NCBI GenBank assembly: GCA_937959115.1
Contig: CALGAW010000027.1
Span: 174,821-238,820, forward strand
Length of the DNA: 64,000 nucleotides
DNA from: an uncultured Saprospiraceae bacterium
Lineage (GTDB): Bacteria; Bacteroidota; Bacteroidia; Chitinophagales; Saprospiraceae
Reading direction: 5' to 3'
Part shown: piece by piece, positions 1 through 9,887 of the stretch
How positions within the stretch are numbered: position 1 is the first letter of the stretch
Layout of the letters: each line of letters begins with the position of its first letter
Notes under the pieces: generated by a model
The model's database searches: none
Seen by the model: only the letters and a program-made list of their open reading frames with translations
What the model was told of the DNA's origin: nothing
Made by a program: the position numbers and the translations under genes

Positions 1-2129
1 TCGATGTTGTGAACAAAACTGTTGTAGGTAATATCAGCACCAAGCGTTAAGTTCTTTATATCGATTTCCGTATATAGGCGAGCAGTATGTAGACTTCGAT
101 ACTTTAATATTTTACTGGATAAGGTAGAATCAATTGGACCAAATCCATTGATAAAATTGCCCATATAGACACCAACATTCCGCTGCGTAGAATCAGCACT
201 CAGATCACCAGGGAAGGCATACGTGTAGCCACCCCACAATCGGACAGGTGTATTACCAATGATTCCTTCTCCAAACGTTCCTAGCTCGACCCCCGCAATC
301 CGTGCTTCAGAGATGTTCACAGACTTAAAGCCTAAATACTGGAAAAGAGACTCAATGCTTACTGCAACGGAGTCTGGCTTATGGTAATCAAAATAGAACT
401 CAGTCATATTCTCATACTGCATCCAAAATCCTGCAATATCAACATAGCCTTTCCACTTAGAAAAATTCAGCGACTTTTTAAGCCCTAACTCTGCACTCCA
501 GCCTGTTTCTGGTTTTAGGGATGGATTAGGCAAGACGCGCACGCCCGTCCCTAGACTTTCATCACTAAACCGCTCTGCGAAACTAGGAATCCGATAGCCC
601 TGACCAAAAGAACCTCTTAAGAACAAGCTTTTTGATAATTCGTAGTTCAATCCACCTCTCAAAACGGGTAACGTTGCTGTAATATCTCCTTGTATATAGA
701 ATGTTTCCCAACGAATCCCTCCCAGCATGGTTAGCTTGTCAAGTAAGCGCTTTTCTATTTGACTGTAGAGGGCTGCTCCAGAACCTAAGAAAGGCGTAAA
801 CTTGTCTAAGGTATCCGATTCAAACAAGGAGCTCGTCACGCGCATTGTCTGGCCCATTCCTCCCATATTTATAGACCAACCATTATTAAATTCTCGTTGA
901 AACTGATAATCAAGACTCCCAACAATTGCTCTTGACTTTGGAGCGTACTTCCCACGATACTTAAGTATATCAAAGTAGCGACCTTTAATCGTATGCTTAT
1001 TGCCTGAAATATCATAGATGGAAACCCAAGGATCAATGGCAACAGAAAGGTAGTCGTCTGTTTTATAGGTTGGGTTTATATGGATTAAGGCACTGTCTCC
1101 ACCATTGAGCCATAGGAAGTAATTTCCAATTTCGTGGTACATGGTGGTTGTATTCAAACCGTACGTGATTTTATCCGTGGCTTTGACTCTTGTGTTTAGA
1201 TTCAATCGAAAACGCATTTCTCCTGCACCTTTTAAGTAACTACGGCTGTAATGCGCATTACTACCGAGGACGAGATCGATATTCTCTTTCAACTTTTGGC
1301 GATGAGCAATGGAGGTGCCTGCTTGAAACGGTTGCTCTTGTAATCCCGACCACCAAATGATTGAATCGGTTTTAGGGTTGTCTGAAATGCCTGCATAAGT
1401 CGTGATTGCAGTGTACGGTTTTGCAGTTGGCCAAGCGCTTTTCACATGGATCACACCATTTAAGGCTGAGGACCCATATAGCACAGAAGCGGCTCCTTTG
1501 ATTACTTCAATTTGACCAGCATTTTCCAACGGAATAAAATTCCATTTAATATCCCCGATCTCAGCGGCTAGCAATGGCTGATCATCCACTAATATTGCTA
1601 CTCGGCTGCCTGCTCCATAGGCATATCCACTTCCGCTTCTTATGTTTGCCTGTCCATCAATAACTTCAACCCCAGGAATTCGCTTAACAGCTTGCGATAG
1701 ATCTGTGTTGTTGTTCCGTTCCAATATTTCTGGAGTAATGACATCAATTGTAACGGTCTCTTCTGTGATTTTCCGTTCAAACCGGCTACCACTTACGACA
1801 ACAATGTCTAATACAGAATTGGAAGATTCGAGCTGGATATCAAGTATTTGAGTCGTAAATCCGTCAGAAGTAATGGTAGTTTTTTGCTTTTCATAACCAG
1901 TATAGGTAAACGTTAACTGGTGTTCACCTTTTTCCAGTTTAATGGAATAATTTCCATCAACATCAGTTATAGTGCCATTAGATTCATTGAGAATTATATT
2001 TACACCAATGAGTGTTTCACCTGATGTTTTATCTGTAAGTGAACCAGTTAAAACAGCTTGTGCAAAGGAGGAACCAAAAATAAGAACGATAAAGAAAAGT
2101 AGGAGAGTAGCTTTCTTCAGTTGATTCAT
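1..2129 (-). CDS. TonB-dependent outer-membrane receptor (3' end outside window)
   Basis: My own translation from the ATG at 2129 runs open to the window edge (about 709 codons), so the C-terminus is missing. It begins with a signal peptide (MNQLKKATLLLFFIVLIFG, then SSFAQA), followed by a carboxypeptidase-regulatory-like beta-sandwich (about residues 25-110; GSLTDKTSGETLIGVNI). Next comes a TonB plug domain (IPGVEVIDGQANIRSGSG, then IEVIKGAASVLYGSSALNGV). The rest consists of beta-barrel strands such as RLYTEIDIKNLTLGADITYN. Such receptors import siderophores, cobalamin, metals or glycans using TonB/ExbBD energy. The substrate cannot be read here, and no SusD partner lies on the visible side. 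The start lies 2 nt after the nadB stop, so the two may be co-transcribed, although the functions do not obviously match. Family assignment is firm and the substrate is unknown. Confidence 0.9.
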   Translation of the reverse strand, partial: MNQLKKATLLLFFIVLIFGSSFAQAVLTGSLTDKTSGETLIGVNIILNESNGTITDVDGNYSIKLEKGEHQLTFTYTGYEKQKTTITSDGFTTQILDIQLESSNSVLDIVVVSGSRFERKITEETVTIDVITPEILERNNNTDLSQAVKRIPGVEVIDGQANIRSGSGYAYGAGSRVAILVDDQPLLAAEIGDIKWNFIPLENAGQIEVIKGAASVLYGSSALNGVIHVKSAWPTAKPYTAITTYAGISDNPKTDSIIWWSGLQEQPFQAGTSIAHRQKLKENIDLVLGSNAHYSRSYLKGAGEMRFRLNLNTRVKATDKITYGLNTTTMYHEIGNYFLWLNGGDSALIHINPTYKTDDYLSVAIDPWVSIYDISGNKHTIKGRYFDILKYRGKYAPKSRAIVGSLDYQFQREFNNGWSINMGGMGQTMRVTSSLFESDTLDKFTPFLGSGAALYSQIEKRLLDKLTMLGGIRWETFYIQGDITATLPVLRGGLNYELSKSLFLRGSFGQGYRIPSFAERFSDESLGTGVRVLPNPSLKPETGWSAELGLKKSLNFSKWKGYVDIAGFWMQYENMTEFYFDYHKPDSVAVSIESLFQYLGFKSVNISEARIAGVELGTFGEGIIGNTPVRLWGGYTYAFPGDLSADSTQRNVGVYMGNFINGFGPIDSTLSSKILKYRSLHTARLYTEIDIKNLTLGADITYNSFVHNI

Positions 2130-2131
2130 AG

Positions 2132-3733
2132 TTACATTATCATTGTCTCGATATAATCATTTTGCTCTGGATAGTCAGTTGTATAGTGTAGGCCGCGACT
2201 TTCTTTACGCATGGCTGCAGCAGCAGTGACTAAGTAGGCAATTGAAATCATATTTCTCAATTCGCAAAGCTGTGGAGATAAGGTAGTTGTTGTATACAAT
2301 TGTTCCGTTTCTCTAAATAAAAGATCTAAGCGTTTTCTTGCTCGTTTTAAACGAACATTTGAACGAACAATACCGACATAACTACTCATGATCTCCTTCA
2401 GTTCCTTAATACTTTGTGTAATCAATACCATTTCCTTGGGATCTGTCGTGCTTTTTGTATTCCACTCAGGCAATCCTTCTACAAAGTCATGTTTATCAAT
2501 CGTTAATAGGACATCATCTGCAATGCGATGTGCAAACACCATAGCTTCTAGTAAAGAGTTAGACGCCAAACGGTTGGCACCGTGCAATCCAGAGCTGGTA
2601 CACTCGCCACAAGCATACAGTCGATTAATTGACGATCGGCCAATTGGGTCTGTCTTAATCCCACCACATACATAATGTGCCGCAGGAACGACAGGGATCA
2701 TCTGTTTAAACGGGTCGATACCCAAGGAGATACATTTGTCATAAATCGTTGGAAAATGCTTGACAAACCCTTCTTTATCGAGATGTTGGCAATCAAGGTG
2801 CATGAAATCTACCCCTCGACTTTTCATCTCGTTATCAATGGCACGTGCTACGATATCTCTTGGAGCCAAGGACTTTCGTTCATCGTATTTTTCCATAAAC
2901 TCTTTCTTCTCAGCAGTTTTCAGAATGGCGCCATATCCGCGCACGGCTTCCGACACCAGAAAATCAGGGTTTTCACCTGCGGGATTGTATAGTGCTGTTG
3001 GGTGAAACTGTACAAACTCCATGTTTTCCAGCCTTCCCTTTGCCCGATACACCATTGCGATGCCATCACCAGTTGCGATTACGGGATTTGTCGTATTTCG
3101 ATAGATCTGCCCAGCGCCACCAGTTGCGACCACTGTCATTCTTGCATTCAGTGTTTCGATGGTTTTGGTTTCTAGATCAAGCGCATAAGCACCATAGCAT
3201 TCTATATTTGAAGACACTCGAGTGACCACTCTTCCTAGTTGATGTTGGGTGATCAGGTCCACGGCAAAGTAATGCTCCTCAATGCTGATGTTGCTAAAGG
3301 TTGCAGCTTTTTCTATTAATGCTCGTTGAATCTCCCAGCCTGTTAAGTCTTTGTAGTGTAGGATGCGGTATTCTGAGTGACCGCCTTCCATACCAAGGTC
3401 GTATTCTCCTTCTTTATTTTTATCGAACCGAGTTCCCCAATCAATGAACTCTTTTACTCTTGTCGGTCCTTCTTTTACAACGATTTCTACAATTTCTTCA
3501 TCACAAAGGCCGTCTCCTGCGTCTAGGGTATCGGCGATGTGTTTTTCGTGGTTGTCGGTTTCTGGGTTCCAAACGGCCGCGACGCCACCTTGCGCATATC
3601 TGGTGTTGCTCTCCCCTCTGTTTGTTTTGGTGAGCACTAGGATCTTTAAGTCTGGTCGCTGTTCAGCTATTTTTATGGCAAGGGTGAGTCCGGCAATTCC
3701 AGCTCCAATAACCAATACATCTGTATTTCTCAA
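2132..3733 (-). CDS. nadB: L-aspartate oxidase
   Basis: Flavoprotein of the succinate dehydrogenase/fumarate reductase family. It oxidises L-aspartate to iminoaspartate, the first step of de novo NAD synthesis (NadA and NadC follow; neither is in the window). The 533 residues match the usual length of about 540. The N-terminus has the FAD-binding GAGIAG (11-16) and the family motif NTRYAQGGVAA. The centre has the FAD/substrate segment GGAGQIYRNTTNP and the active-site stretch HPTALYNP. ACGECTSSGLHGANRLASNS is the typical C-terminal FAD-domain motif. A helical C-terminal domain follows, as in fumarate reductase flavoproteins. The start is TTG at 3733, and no in-frame ATG lies nearby upstream. 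It lies directly upstream of the TonB receptor gene with a 2-nt gap. Confidence 0.95.
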   Translation of the reverse strand: MRNTDVLVIGAGIAGLTLAIKIAEQRPDLKILVLTKTNRGESNTRYAQGGVAAVWNPETDNHEKHIADTLDAGDGLCDEEIVEIVVKEGPTRVKEFIDWGTRFDKNKEGEYDLGMEGGHSEYRILHYKDLTGWEIQRALIEKAATFSNISIEEHYFAVDLITQHQLGRVVTRVSSNIECYGAYALDLETKTIETLNARMTVVATGGAGQIYRNTTNPVIATGDGIAMVYRAKGRLENMEFVQFHPTALYNPAGENPDFLVSEAVRGYGAILKTAEKKEFMEKYDERKSLAPRDIVARAIDNEMKSRGVDFMHLDCQHLDKEGFVKHFPTIYDKCISLGIDPFKQMIPVVPAAHYVCGGIKTDPIGRSSINRLYACGECTSSGLHGANRLASNSLLEAMVFAHRIADDVLLTIDKHDFVEGLPEWNTKSTTDPKEMVLITQSIKELKEIMSSYVGIVRSNVRLKRARKRLDLLFRETEQLYTTTTLSPQLCELRNMISIAYLVTAAAAMRKESRGLHYTTDYPEQNDYIETMIM

Positions 3734-3899
3734 TGGTAGTTTCTTTTATTTTTAATACAAATTGTTAAACGAAATTAAGTAAACAATTTTACATTCATAA
3801 ATCATTTCATCAACTTATTCATCCTATTAGATTATACGTCAGAATTAGGACAATGTTATACGATTGTATTTAATGAAGAATTTCTATTTAAGTCATTGA

Positions 3900-6800
3900 T
3901 TATTTTTCAGGCATACAGGCTTTCTTCAAATCAGTTAACACCTTAATCGCAAATTTGAGTGTAGTGACATCGTCCCTTATCAATATAAAATGAGTATTCG
4001 ATTTCTTGAAACTCAGGTGACGGTCCCCACGCGTCGGAACATACTGCAAAATTCGCTGAAAGAGATCCGACTCAAAGTAAGGCGAACTCTCATTACTAAT
4101 AAAATAGCACCGTAGCTTCTTGCTCTTCAGAATCAAGCGCTCAAAGCCTAGCTCCTTGCATAACCAGCGCAGCCGTAACGCCTCAAATAGCTCCTTCACC
4201 TGCCAAGGAATCTTACCAAATCGATCCGAAAGCTGCTTAGAGAACTTAGTCAACTCTTCTTCCGTTTTTAGGCGATCTAGCTCTTGATATAGATTAAGTC
4301 GCTCTTGGAAATTCATGATATATTCATCAGGAATCAGCATTTCGAGATCCGTTTCTAGTTGCACATCTCGTACATACTTTTTCTCCCGTTCCATGTCTTC
4401 CTTAAACAGATCTTTGAACTGAGTTTCCTTCAATTCCTGTATCGCCTCATCTAGTATTTTCTGGTACGTCTCGTATCCGATATCAGTAATAAAACCGCTT
4501 TGTTCACCTCCTAGGAGATTTCCAGCACCACGGATATCAAGATCACGCATCGCAATGTTAAATCCACTACCCAAATCACTGAATTCCAGTATCGTCTTCA
4601 GACGCTTACGTGCATCATCAGTCAACGTGCTGGGCGGTGGGGAAAACAAGTAACAAAATGCCTTTTTATTCGATCTGCCAACTCGTCCCCTCAACTGATG
4701 TAAGTCACTCAACCCAAAGTGGTGAGCATTATTGATAATGATCGTATTGGCATTTGGGATGTCAAGGCCAGTTTCAATGATATTTGTGCTGCACAGCAAA
4801 TCATACTTCCCATCAATAAAGTCAATAAGGGTAGATTCTAGCTCCTTGGCTTCCATTTGTCCGTGTGCCATTGCAATATCGATGTCAGGACACATTTTAC
4901 GCAGCATATGGGTGATGGTTGGTAGATCTTTTACTCGATTATGTACAAAAAAGACTTGTCCAGCACGGTAGATCTCATAGTAAATCGCCTCTTTGATTAC
5001 ATCAGGATTGAACGTTCTCGCTTCGGTATTTATCGGTTGTCGATTAGGAGGTGGTGTGTTGATAACTGACAAGTCACGTGCTGCCATAAGTGAAAACTGA
5101 AGTGTTCGTGGTATCGGTGTTGCTGTAAGCGTGAGCGTATCTACATTTACCTTCAGGTTTCTGAGTTTCTCCTTAGCAGCCACCCCAAATTTTTGTTCTT
5201 CATCGATCACTAGCAAGCCAAGGTCCTTGAAGCCCATTTTTTTGTTGAGAATGGCGTGTGTACCAATAACAAGATCCAGTTTTCCTTCCTTTAGTCGTTC
5301 TATGATATCCCGTTTCTGCTTTGCTGTTCTAAACCGATTGATGTAGTCTACACTTACTCCGAACTGGTCTAGCCGATCCTTGAAGGTATGATAATGTTGC
5401 AGCGCAAGAATGGTGGTTGGCACTAAAATCGCGACCTGTTTTCCATCAACTACAGCCTTGAAGGCGGCTCGTATCGCGATTTCTGTTTTCCCGAATCCTA
5501 CATCTCCGCAGATGAGGCGATCCATTGGGAAATCACGTTGCATATCGCGCTTTACATCGGCGGTTGCTTTTTCCTGATCGGGCGTGTCTTCGTAGATGAA
5601 GCTTGCTTCTAACTCATTTTGCATGTAGCCGTCTTCTGGGAAGGCGTGTCCTTTGGAGGCGCGGCGTTGTGCGTACAGTTTTATCAGTTCTTCCGCAATG
5701 TCTTTTACTTTTTTCTTGGTGCGCCGTTTTAGGTTAGACCACGTATCCGACCCTAGTTTTGATAGCTTGGGCGGTTTGCCCTCCTTGCCTACGTACTTTG
5801 ATATTTTATGTAGGGAGTTGATACTGATATACAGAAGATCATTATCTCGATAAAAGATACGTACTGACTCCTGAATATGGCCATTGATGTTGAGCTTCTC
5901 CAGGCCAGAATATCTGCCTATGCCGTGATCCATGTGCGTGATGAAGTCTCCTGGCTGCAGTTCTCTTAGCAATTTCATGTTGAGCGCCTTGCCCTTGTCG
6001 TAGCCTTTTCTGATTTTGAATTTATGATACCGTTCAAAAATCTGATGATCAGTAAAACAGGCTAACTTTAGGTCATTGTCAAGGAAGCCTTCATTAATGG
6101 CAATCGGTATCGGATGAAATTTAACCTCTGCTTTTAGATCCTCAAAAATGGCATAAAACCGATTGAATTGGCGTTTGTTTCCACTAAAAATATAATTCTC
6201 AAATTGGCCAGAAGTGTTCTTTTGAAGCGATTCAATCAATAAATCAAAATTCTTATTAAAAGAAGGCTGTGGTGAAGTATTGTAAGGGATTTGAGTCTTA
6301 CTTTGTTTAAAATAAGATCGTTGTCCTAGTTCAATCGTAGTAAACTCAAGTAAATTTGATACAATATCCTTTGGAAGAATAAACGCCCGATCATTTAAAA
6401 ATTCATTCTCATTCTCATCCAACTTCAAGGTATCTAATTGGTCTGCTAATTCTGTTGCCTTTTCAAAACAAGTCTGCAATCGATCAATCAATCCTTGAAC
6501 ATCAAGCATCCAAACAATCGTGTCTGGAGGCAATATTGCAGGTAAAGGACGCTTTTCACTCTTGTCAAAATGAGATTGTATATTTGGTATAATCACCACT
6601 TTTGCAATATTCTTGATTGACAATTGATCCGAAATATCAAACGTTCGGATACTCTCTACTTCATCATCAAACAATTCAATTCGATAGGGTTGATCATTAC
6701 CGAACGAAAATACATCTACAATGCCACCACGAATGGAAAACTGTCCTGGTTCATACACAAAATCCACTCGTTCAAAATGATGTTCAGCCAACATTTCCGT

Positions 6801-7265
6801 TAGGAAATCAACATCAAGCTTCTCATTTAGTGTGACTTCGATCTTGCTCTTTTTTAATACTTTAGGAGCTACGACTTTTTCAAATAATGCCTCAGGATAA
6901 GTCACAATGATATTCCCAGATTTATGACTGATCAGCTTATTCACTGTCTCCGCTCGCATCAGTACATTATTCTTATTTATTTCTTCGAATGCAACCGGAC
7001 TTTTGAAACTATCAGGGAAGAACAATATCGTTTTAGACTCGAGCAAACCACTCAAGTTATTCTGCAGATAAGCGGCTTCTTCCTTATCAGAAGCAACGAG
7101 CATCATGTTTCGATTATCATTGAGATACGTTCCGGCAAGGACAAAGCAAGCCTGCGCACCAATCATTCCAGGAAGAAATAATCGACTTGGTGTTTCTGTA
7201 TCGAAGTGTTCCAGTATTTGTGCTGTTCGGGTATCATCTCTATAACATTCCAACAGCCTCAGCAT
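3900..7265 (-). CDS. mfd: transcription-repair coupling factor
   Basis: DNA translocase that removes RNA polymerase stalled at lesions and recruits UvrA. About 1121 residues, against about 1150 in E. coli. Order of domains: UvrB-like N-terminal modules (about 1-330), the RNAP-interacting CarD-like domain (around 445; GDFITHMDHGIGRY), then a RecG-like helicase with Walker A GDVGFGKTE (around 590) and a DEEQ box (DEEQKFG, around 690). SAT-like TLTATPIPRTL, HNRV and QLRGRVGRS mark the second RecA lobe, and a TRCF C-terminal domain starts at about 960. An in-frame GTG lies 9 nt upstream at 7274. I prefer ATG 7265 because a strong promoter match (7279-7309) places the transcription start near 7274. 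If the mRNA is leaderless, GTG 7274 could be used instead. Confidence 0.96.
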   Translation of the reverse strand: MLRLLECYRDDTRTAQILEHFDTETPSRLFLPGMIGAQACFVLAGTYLNDNRNMMLVASDKEEAAYLQNNLSGLLESKTILFFPDSFKSPVAFEEINKNNVLMRAETVNKLISHKSGNIIVTYPEALFEKVVAPKVLKKSKIEVTLNEKLDVDFLTEMLAEHHFERVDFVYEPGQFSIRGGIVDVFSFGNDQPYRIELFDDEVESIRTFDISDQLSIKNIAKVVIIPNIQSHFDKSEKRPLPAILPPDTIVWMLDVQGLIDRLQTCFEKATELADQLDTLKLDENENEFLNDRAFILPKDIVSNLLEFTTIELGQRSYFKQSKTQIPYNTSPQPSFNKNFDLLIESLQKNTSGQFENYIFSGNKRQFNRFYAIFEDLKAEVKFHPIPIAINEGFLDNDLKLACFTDHQIFERYHKFKIRKGYDKGKALNMKLLRELQPGDFITHMDHGIGRYSGLEKLNINGHIQESVRIFYRDNDLLYISINSLHKISKYVGKEGKPPKLSKLGSDTWSNLKRRTKKKVKDIAEELIKLYAQRRASKGHAFPEDGYMQNELEASFIYEDTPDQEKATADVKRDMQRDFPMDRLICGDVGFGKTEIAIRAAFKAVVDGKQVAILVPTTILALQHYHTFKDRLDQFGVSVDYINRFRTAKQKRDIIERLKEGKLDLVIGTHAILNKKMGFKDLGLLVIDEEQKFGVAAKEKLRNLKVNVDTLTLTATPIPRTLQFSLMAARDLSVINTPPPNRQPINTEARTFNPDVIKEAIYYEIYRAGQVFFVHNRVKDLPTITHMLRKMCPDIDIAMAHGQMEAKELESTLIDFIDGKYDLLCSTNIIETGLDIPNANTIIINNAHHFGLSDLHQLRGRVGRSNKKAFCYLFSPPPSTLTDDARKRLKTILEFSDLGSGFNIAMRDLDIRGAGNLLGGEQSGFITDIGYETYQKILDEAIQELKETQFKDLFKEDMEREKKYVRDVQLETDLEMLIPDEYIMNFQERLNLYQELDRLKTEEELTKFSKQLSDRFGKIPWQVKELFEALRLRWLCKELGFERLILKSKKLRCYFISNESSPYFESDLFQRILQYVPTRGDRHLSFKKSNTHFILIRDDVTTLKFAIKVLTDLKKACMPEK

Positions 7266-7278
7266 ATTATTCACTGCG

Positions 7279-7309
7279 CAAAGATAACAGGATTTATTAC
7301 CGAAGTCAA
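7279..7309 (-). promoter_or_regulatory. Bacteroidota-type promoter of mfd
   Basis: On the minus strand TTG (7309-7307) is followed after exactly 20 nt by TATCTTTG (7286-7279), a full match to the Bacteroidota -33/-7 consensus (TTG, 19-20 nt, TAnnTTTG). The -7 box ends 4 nt before the GTG codon at 7274, so transcription should begin at or next to that codon. Confidence 0.75.
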
Positions 7310-7445
7310 AGCAAACTATTTATTCAATTAAAATTGATTGATTATGATTGTTTTAAAGAGGATAGGATGCTAAAGATGAAGGGGATTTTTACTTTTTGTA
7401 AAGAAATATCATTTTAAAATCATATAAATCCTAATTCATTTCCCT

Positions 7446-8162
7446 TTACCCGTACAATTCCAATTTAATATTTTCCTTGGGAACACCCATTGCCGCCAAT
7501 CGAACTTGCGCCTCGTCAATCATAGCTTTCCAGCCGCATAGGTAGTAGTTGGTGGCGGGCGAAAACTTGTATTCTTTTTCATAGATTTGGTGTACATGAC
7601 CATTCCAGCCTTCCCAGTTTTCCTCCTTGGATAATGTCACGGTGTATCTGAAATTCTTATGTTTTTCTTGCAAACTAATAAACTCTTTCAGATAGAGAAT
7701 ATTTTCTTTGACACGAGTACCAAAAATCAGGTGAATCAAGTCTGGTTGCATTGGCCGGCTAAGGATGTCTTTGATCATACTTCTAAATGGGACGACTCCT
7801 GTTCCTGTGCACACCATGATCAATGAGGATGGGGGCTGCTGCGGAATACAGAAGACTCCGTCAGGTCCTTTGAAAGTGATTTTTTCTCCAAGCTTTAATT
7901 CCTTAAAAAAATATTCTGAAGCAAGGCCACCTTTAAAGTAGGAGATGCATAGTTCAATTATATTGTACCCTTTAGGTGGATTGGCAATTGAATAGCTCCG
8001 CCACCGCTTATGTCGTTTTTCATGAATGGGCAAGTCTAATGTAATAAATTGCCCTGCTTTAAATGCAAAATGCTCTACATTATCAACTTCGATCCAAAAC
8101 CGCTTGGTCGTAGGACTTTCCTCCATTATATCTATTACATGACCAGTTAACCACTTAGGCAT
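7446..8162 (-). CDS. FAD-binding ferredoxin/flavodoxin reductase-like oxidoreductase
   Basis: A 238-residue protein of the plant-type ferredoxin-NADP+ reductase superfamily, moving electrons between NAD(P)H and a small redox carrier or oxygenase. The N-terminal beta-barrel has the FAD motif RSYS (55-58). A diphosphate-binding segment, GGLASEYFF, follows at about 78-86. The nucleotide-binding lobe has GTGVVPFRS (120-128) and the C-terminal CGWKAMIDEAQ element. No 2Fe-2S domain is attached, so its partner is encoded elsewhere. It stands alone between mfd and a divergent histidine kinase gene. The -7 box TAACTTTG at 8179-8186 supports ATG 8162. The physiological partner is unknown; Fpr-like or oxygenase-reductase roles are equally possible. 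Confidence 0.85.
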   Translation of the reverse strand: MPKWLTGHVIDIMEESPTTKRFWIEVDNVEHFAFKAGQFITLDLPIHEKRHKRWRSYSIANPPKGYNIIELCISYFKGGLASEYFFKELKLGEKITFKGPDGVFCIPQQPPSSLIMVCTGTGVVPFRSMIKDILSRPMQPDLIHLIFGTRVKENILYLKEFISLQEKHKNFRYTVTLSKEENWEGWNGHVHQIYEKEYKFSPATNYYLCGWKAMIDEAQVRLAAMGVPKENIKLELYG

Positions 8163-8178
8163 ATTCTATTTTTTTTGG

Positions 8179-8186
8179 CAAAGTTA
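8179..8186 (-). promoter_or_regulatory. -7 promoter element of the flavoprotein reductase gene
   Basis: TAACTTTG on the minus strand matches TAnnTTTG exactly and lies 16 nt before the ATG at 8162. No clean TTG is present at the -33 distance, so this rests on the -7 box alone. Confidence 0.45.
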
Positions 8187-8276
8187 GTCGATTTACTCAA
8201 AATTTAGTAAAACCATTCATAAACAAACCTCTTAAAATTACGTACAGTACTAGTGTAACTCTGAAGAAGGTTCCAA

Positions 8277-9887
8277 ATGCAAAATAATATTATCTCAAAG
8301 GAAAAGGATAGTCTCGTCAATAAATACCATAAACTGACGAAACAAGAGACAGCAGCAATTGAGACTCCAAACCTCGACATGCTTGCTATAGTAAGAATCG
8401 AACTTTCAAAAATCCTAATCAAAAATGGAGCCTACCAAGAAGCATTGGCAAAAAATTTACAAGCAGAATCCTATCTAAAAACGCAAGGCAATACTAGTTT
8501 GCTTGCAACATGTTGGCGATATATGGCCATAATCTATGGTTACCTTGGCAATTTGGACAAACGCATCTATTATAACTTATTAACACTTAAATATTTAGAA
8601 CAGGGTAATGATCAATTCGAATTAATAAAAGTATTGAACAATTTAGGGCATTGTTATTTAGAAGATGGGCAGTATGATAAAGCATTATCCTTGTTCTTAA
8701 CAAATCTGGAAAATCAAAACCTATCGAATGATTTATATTGTGTAACGATAAAGAATTTAGGGGAGTTATATTTTAAAACCAATCAACTAAAAGAAGCGGA
8801 AAAATATTTTATTCAAACTAGGCAATTTTCTAAAGAAAAGAACCTTGACATTTACTACGCTGGCAGTTTAGATTTTCTTGCAAGAATTGCTTTAAAAAAT
8901 AATCAATATACTAAGGGACGGATTCTAGTCAATGAATCCCTAGCTGTTGCACAACACCTCAATGTTGATAAAAAACTGATATTAAACAATTTATGCTCTA
9001 AAATTAAAATACTAATAGAATTAGGTAGACAACAAGAATTAAAGGCAACCTTTAAAGCGTATCTTAAATTAAATGAAGAAATAAACAAGAAAGTTGTAAG
9101 TCAATCCAATAAAAGCATTCAGTTTTTGTTTGACATCCACGAAAAAGAAAAAGAACAAGTCTTACTGCAAGATAAAAATGAACAGCTTGATAAAAACAAT
9201 CAAGAGTTAAAACAGTTTGCTCATATCGTGTCTCACGACCTCAAACAACCCATCAGAACAGTCAACAGCTTTGCTGGACTTCTCAAACGAGAACTTGGAG
9301 ACGACATTTCAGATCGGTGCAATGAGTTTATTGAAATTATTAATTCCTCCTGTAAAGAGATGATCGCTTTTGTCAATTCCGTCCTGAGATTTGCAGAAAA
9401 CAAAGCAAACAACCCTTTGGAATTAATAGATTGCAACCAAATTGCGCAGCAAGTACTCAAAAACCTTAATGCTCAGATAAAAGAAACAAAAGGCACTGTA
9501 ACGTTTGACAATCTACCTTCAATTTTAGGCTACCGGTCTGAAATTTTACAGCTATTTCAAAATTTAATTTCCAATGGACTTAAGTTCAGGAGACCCAATG
9601 AAAACCCGATCATAGAAATAAATACTTCGCAAAAAAACAGGAATTGGATCTTCAAATTCAAGGATAATGGCGTAGGAATTGAAGAAAAAGATAAAGAGCG
9701 GATTTTTAACATTTTCGAACGGTTAGATACCGATGGTAACTCAGATGGTTCGGGTATTGGTCTCTCTACAGTTCTAAACATTGTCAAACGGAATTCCGGT
9801 GATATTAGCATTGAATCAAACCCTGATGGAGGAAGTATATTTATCATACAAATCCCCAATTTCAATTCGTTGTCTATGGTGTCTTAG
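8277..9887 (+). CDS. soluble TPR-containing sensor histidine kinase
   Basis: A 536-residue kinase with no signal peptide or membrane segment. Residues about 35-260 are tetratricopeptide-like helical repeats (for example LNNLGHCYLEDGQYDKALSLF). A coiled-coil linker follows (about 285-315; KEQVLLQDKNEQLDKNNQEL). The HisKA dimerisation helix has the phospho-acceptor His320 (FAHIVSHDLKQPIR). The HATPase_c domain shows an N box (FQNLISNGLKF), G1 box DNGVGI, F box (IFNIFERL) and G2 box GSGIGLSTV. TPR-kinases of this layout are common in Bacteroidota, and the cytosolic TPR region is the presumed sensor. No response regulator gene is adjacent, so it is an orphan. Its 3' end overlaps the convergent aldo/keto reductase gene by 14 nt. 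Confidence 0.9.
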   Translation: MQNNIISKEKDSLVNKYHKLTKQETAAIETPNLDMLAIVRIELSKILIKNGAYQEALAKNLQAESYLKTQGNTSLLATCWRYMAIIYGYLGNLDKRIYYNLLTLKYLEQGNDQFELIKVLNNLGHCYLEDGQYDKALSLFLTNLENQNLSNDLYCVTIKNLGELYFKTNQLKEAEKYFIQTRQFSKEKNLDIYYAGSLDFLARIALKNNQYTKGRILVNESLAVAQHLNVDKKLILNNLCSKIKILIELGRQQELKATFKAYLKLNEEINKKVVSQSNKSIQFLFDIHEKEKEQVLLQDKNEQLDKNNQELKQFAHIVSHDLKQPIRTVNSFAGLLKRELGDDISDRCNEFIEIINSSCKEMIAFVNSVLRFAENKANNPLELIDCNQIAQQVLKNLNAQIKETKGTVTFDNLPSILGYRSEILQLFQNLISNGLKFRRPNENPIIEINTSQKNRNWIFKFKDNGVGIEEKDKERIFNIFERLDTDGNSDGSGIGLSTVLNIVKRNSGDISIESNPDGGSIFIIQIPNFNSLSMVS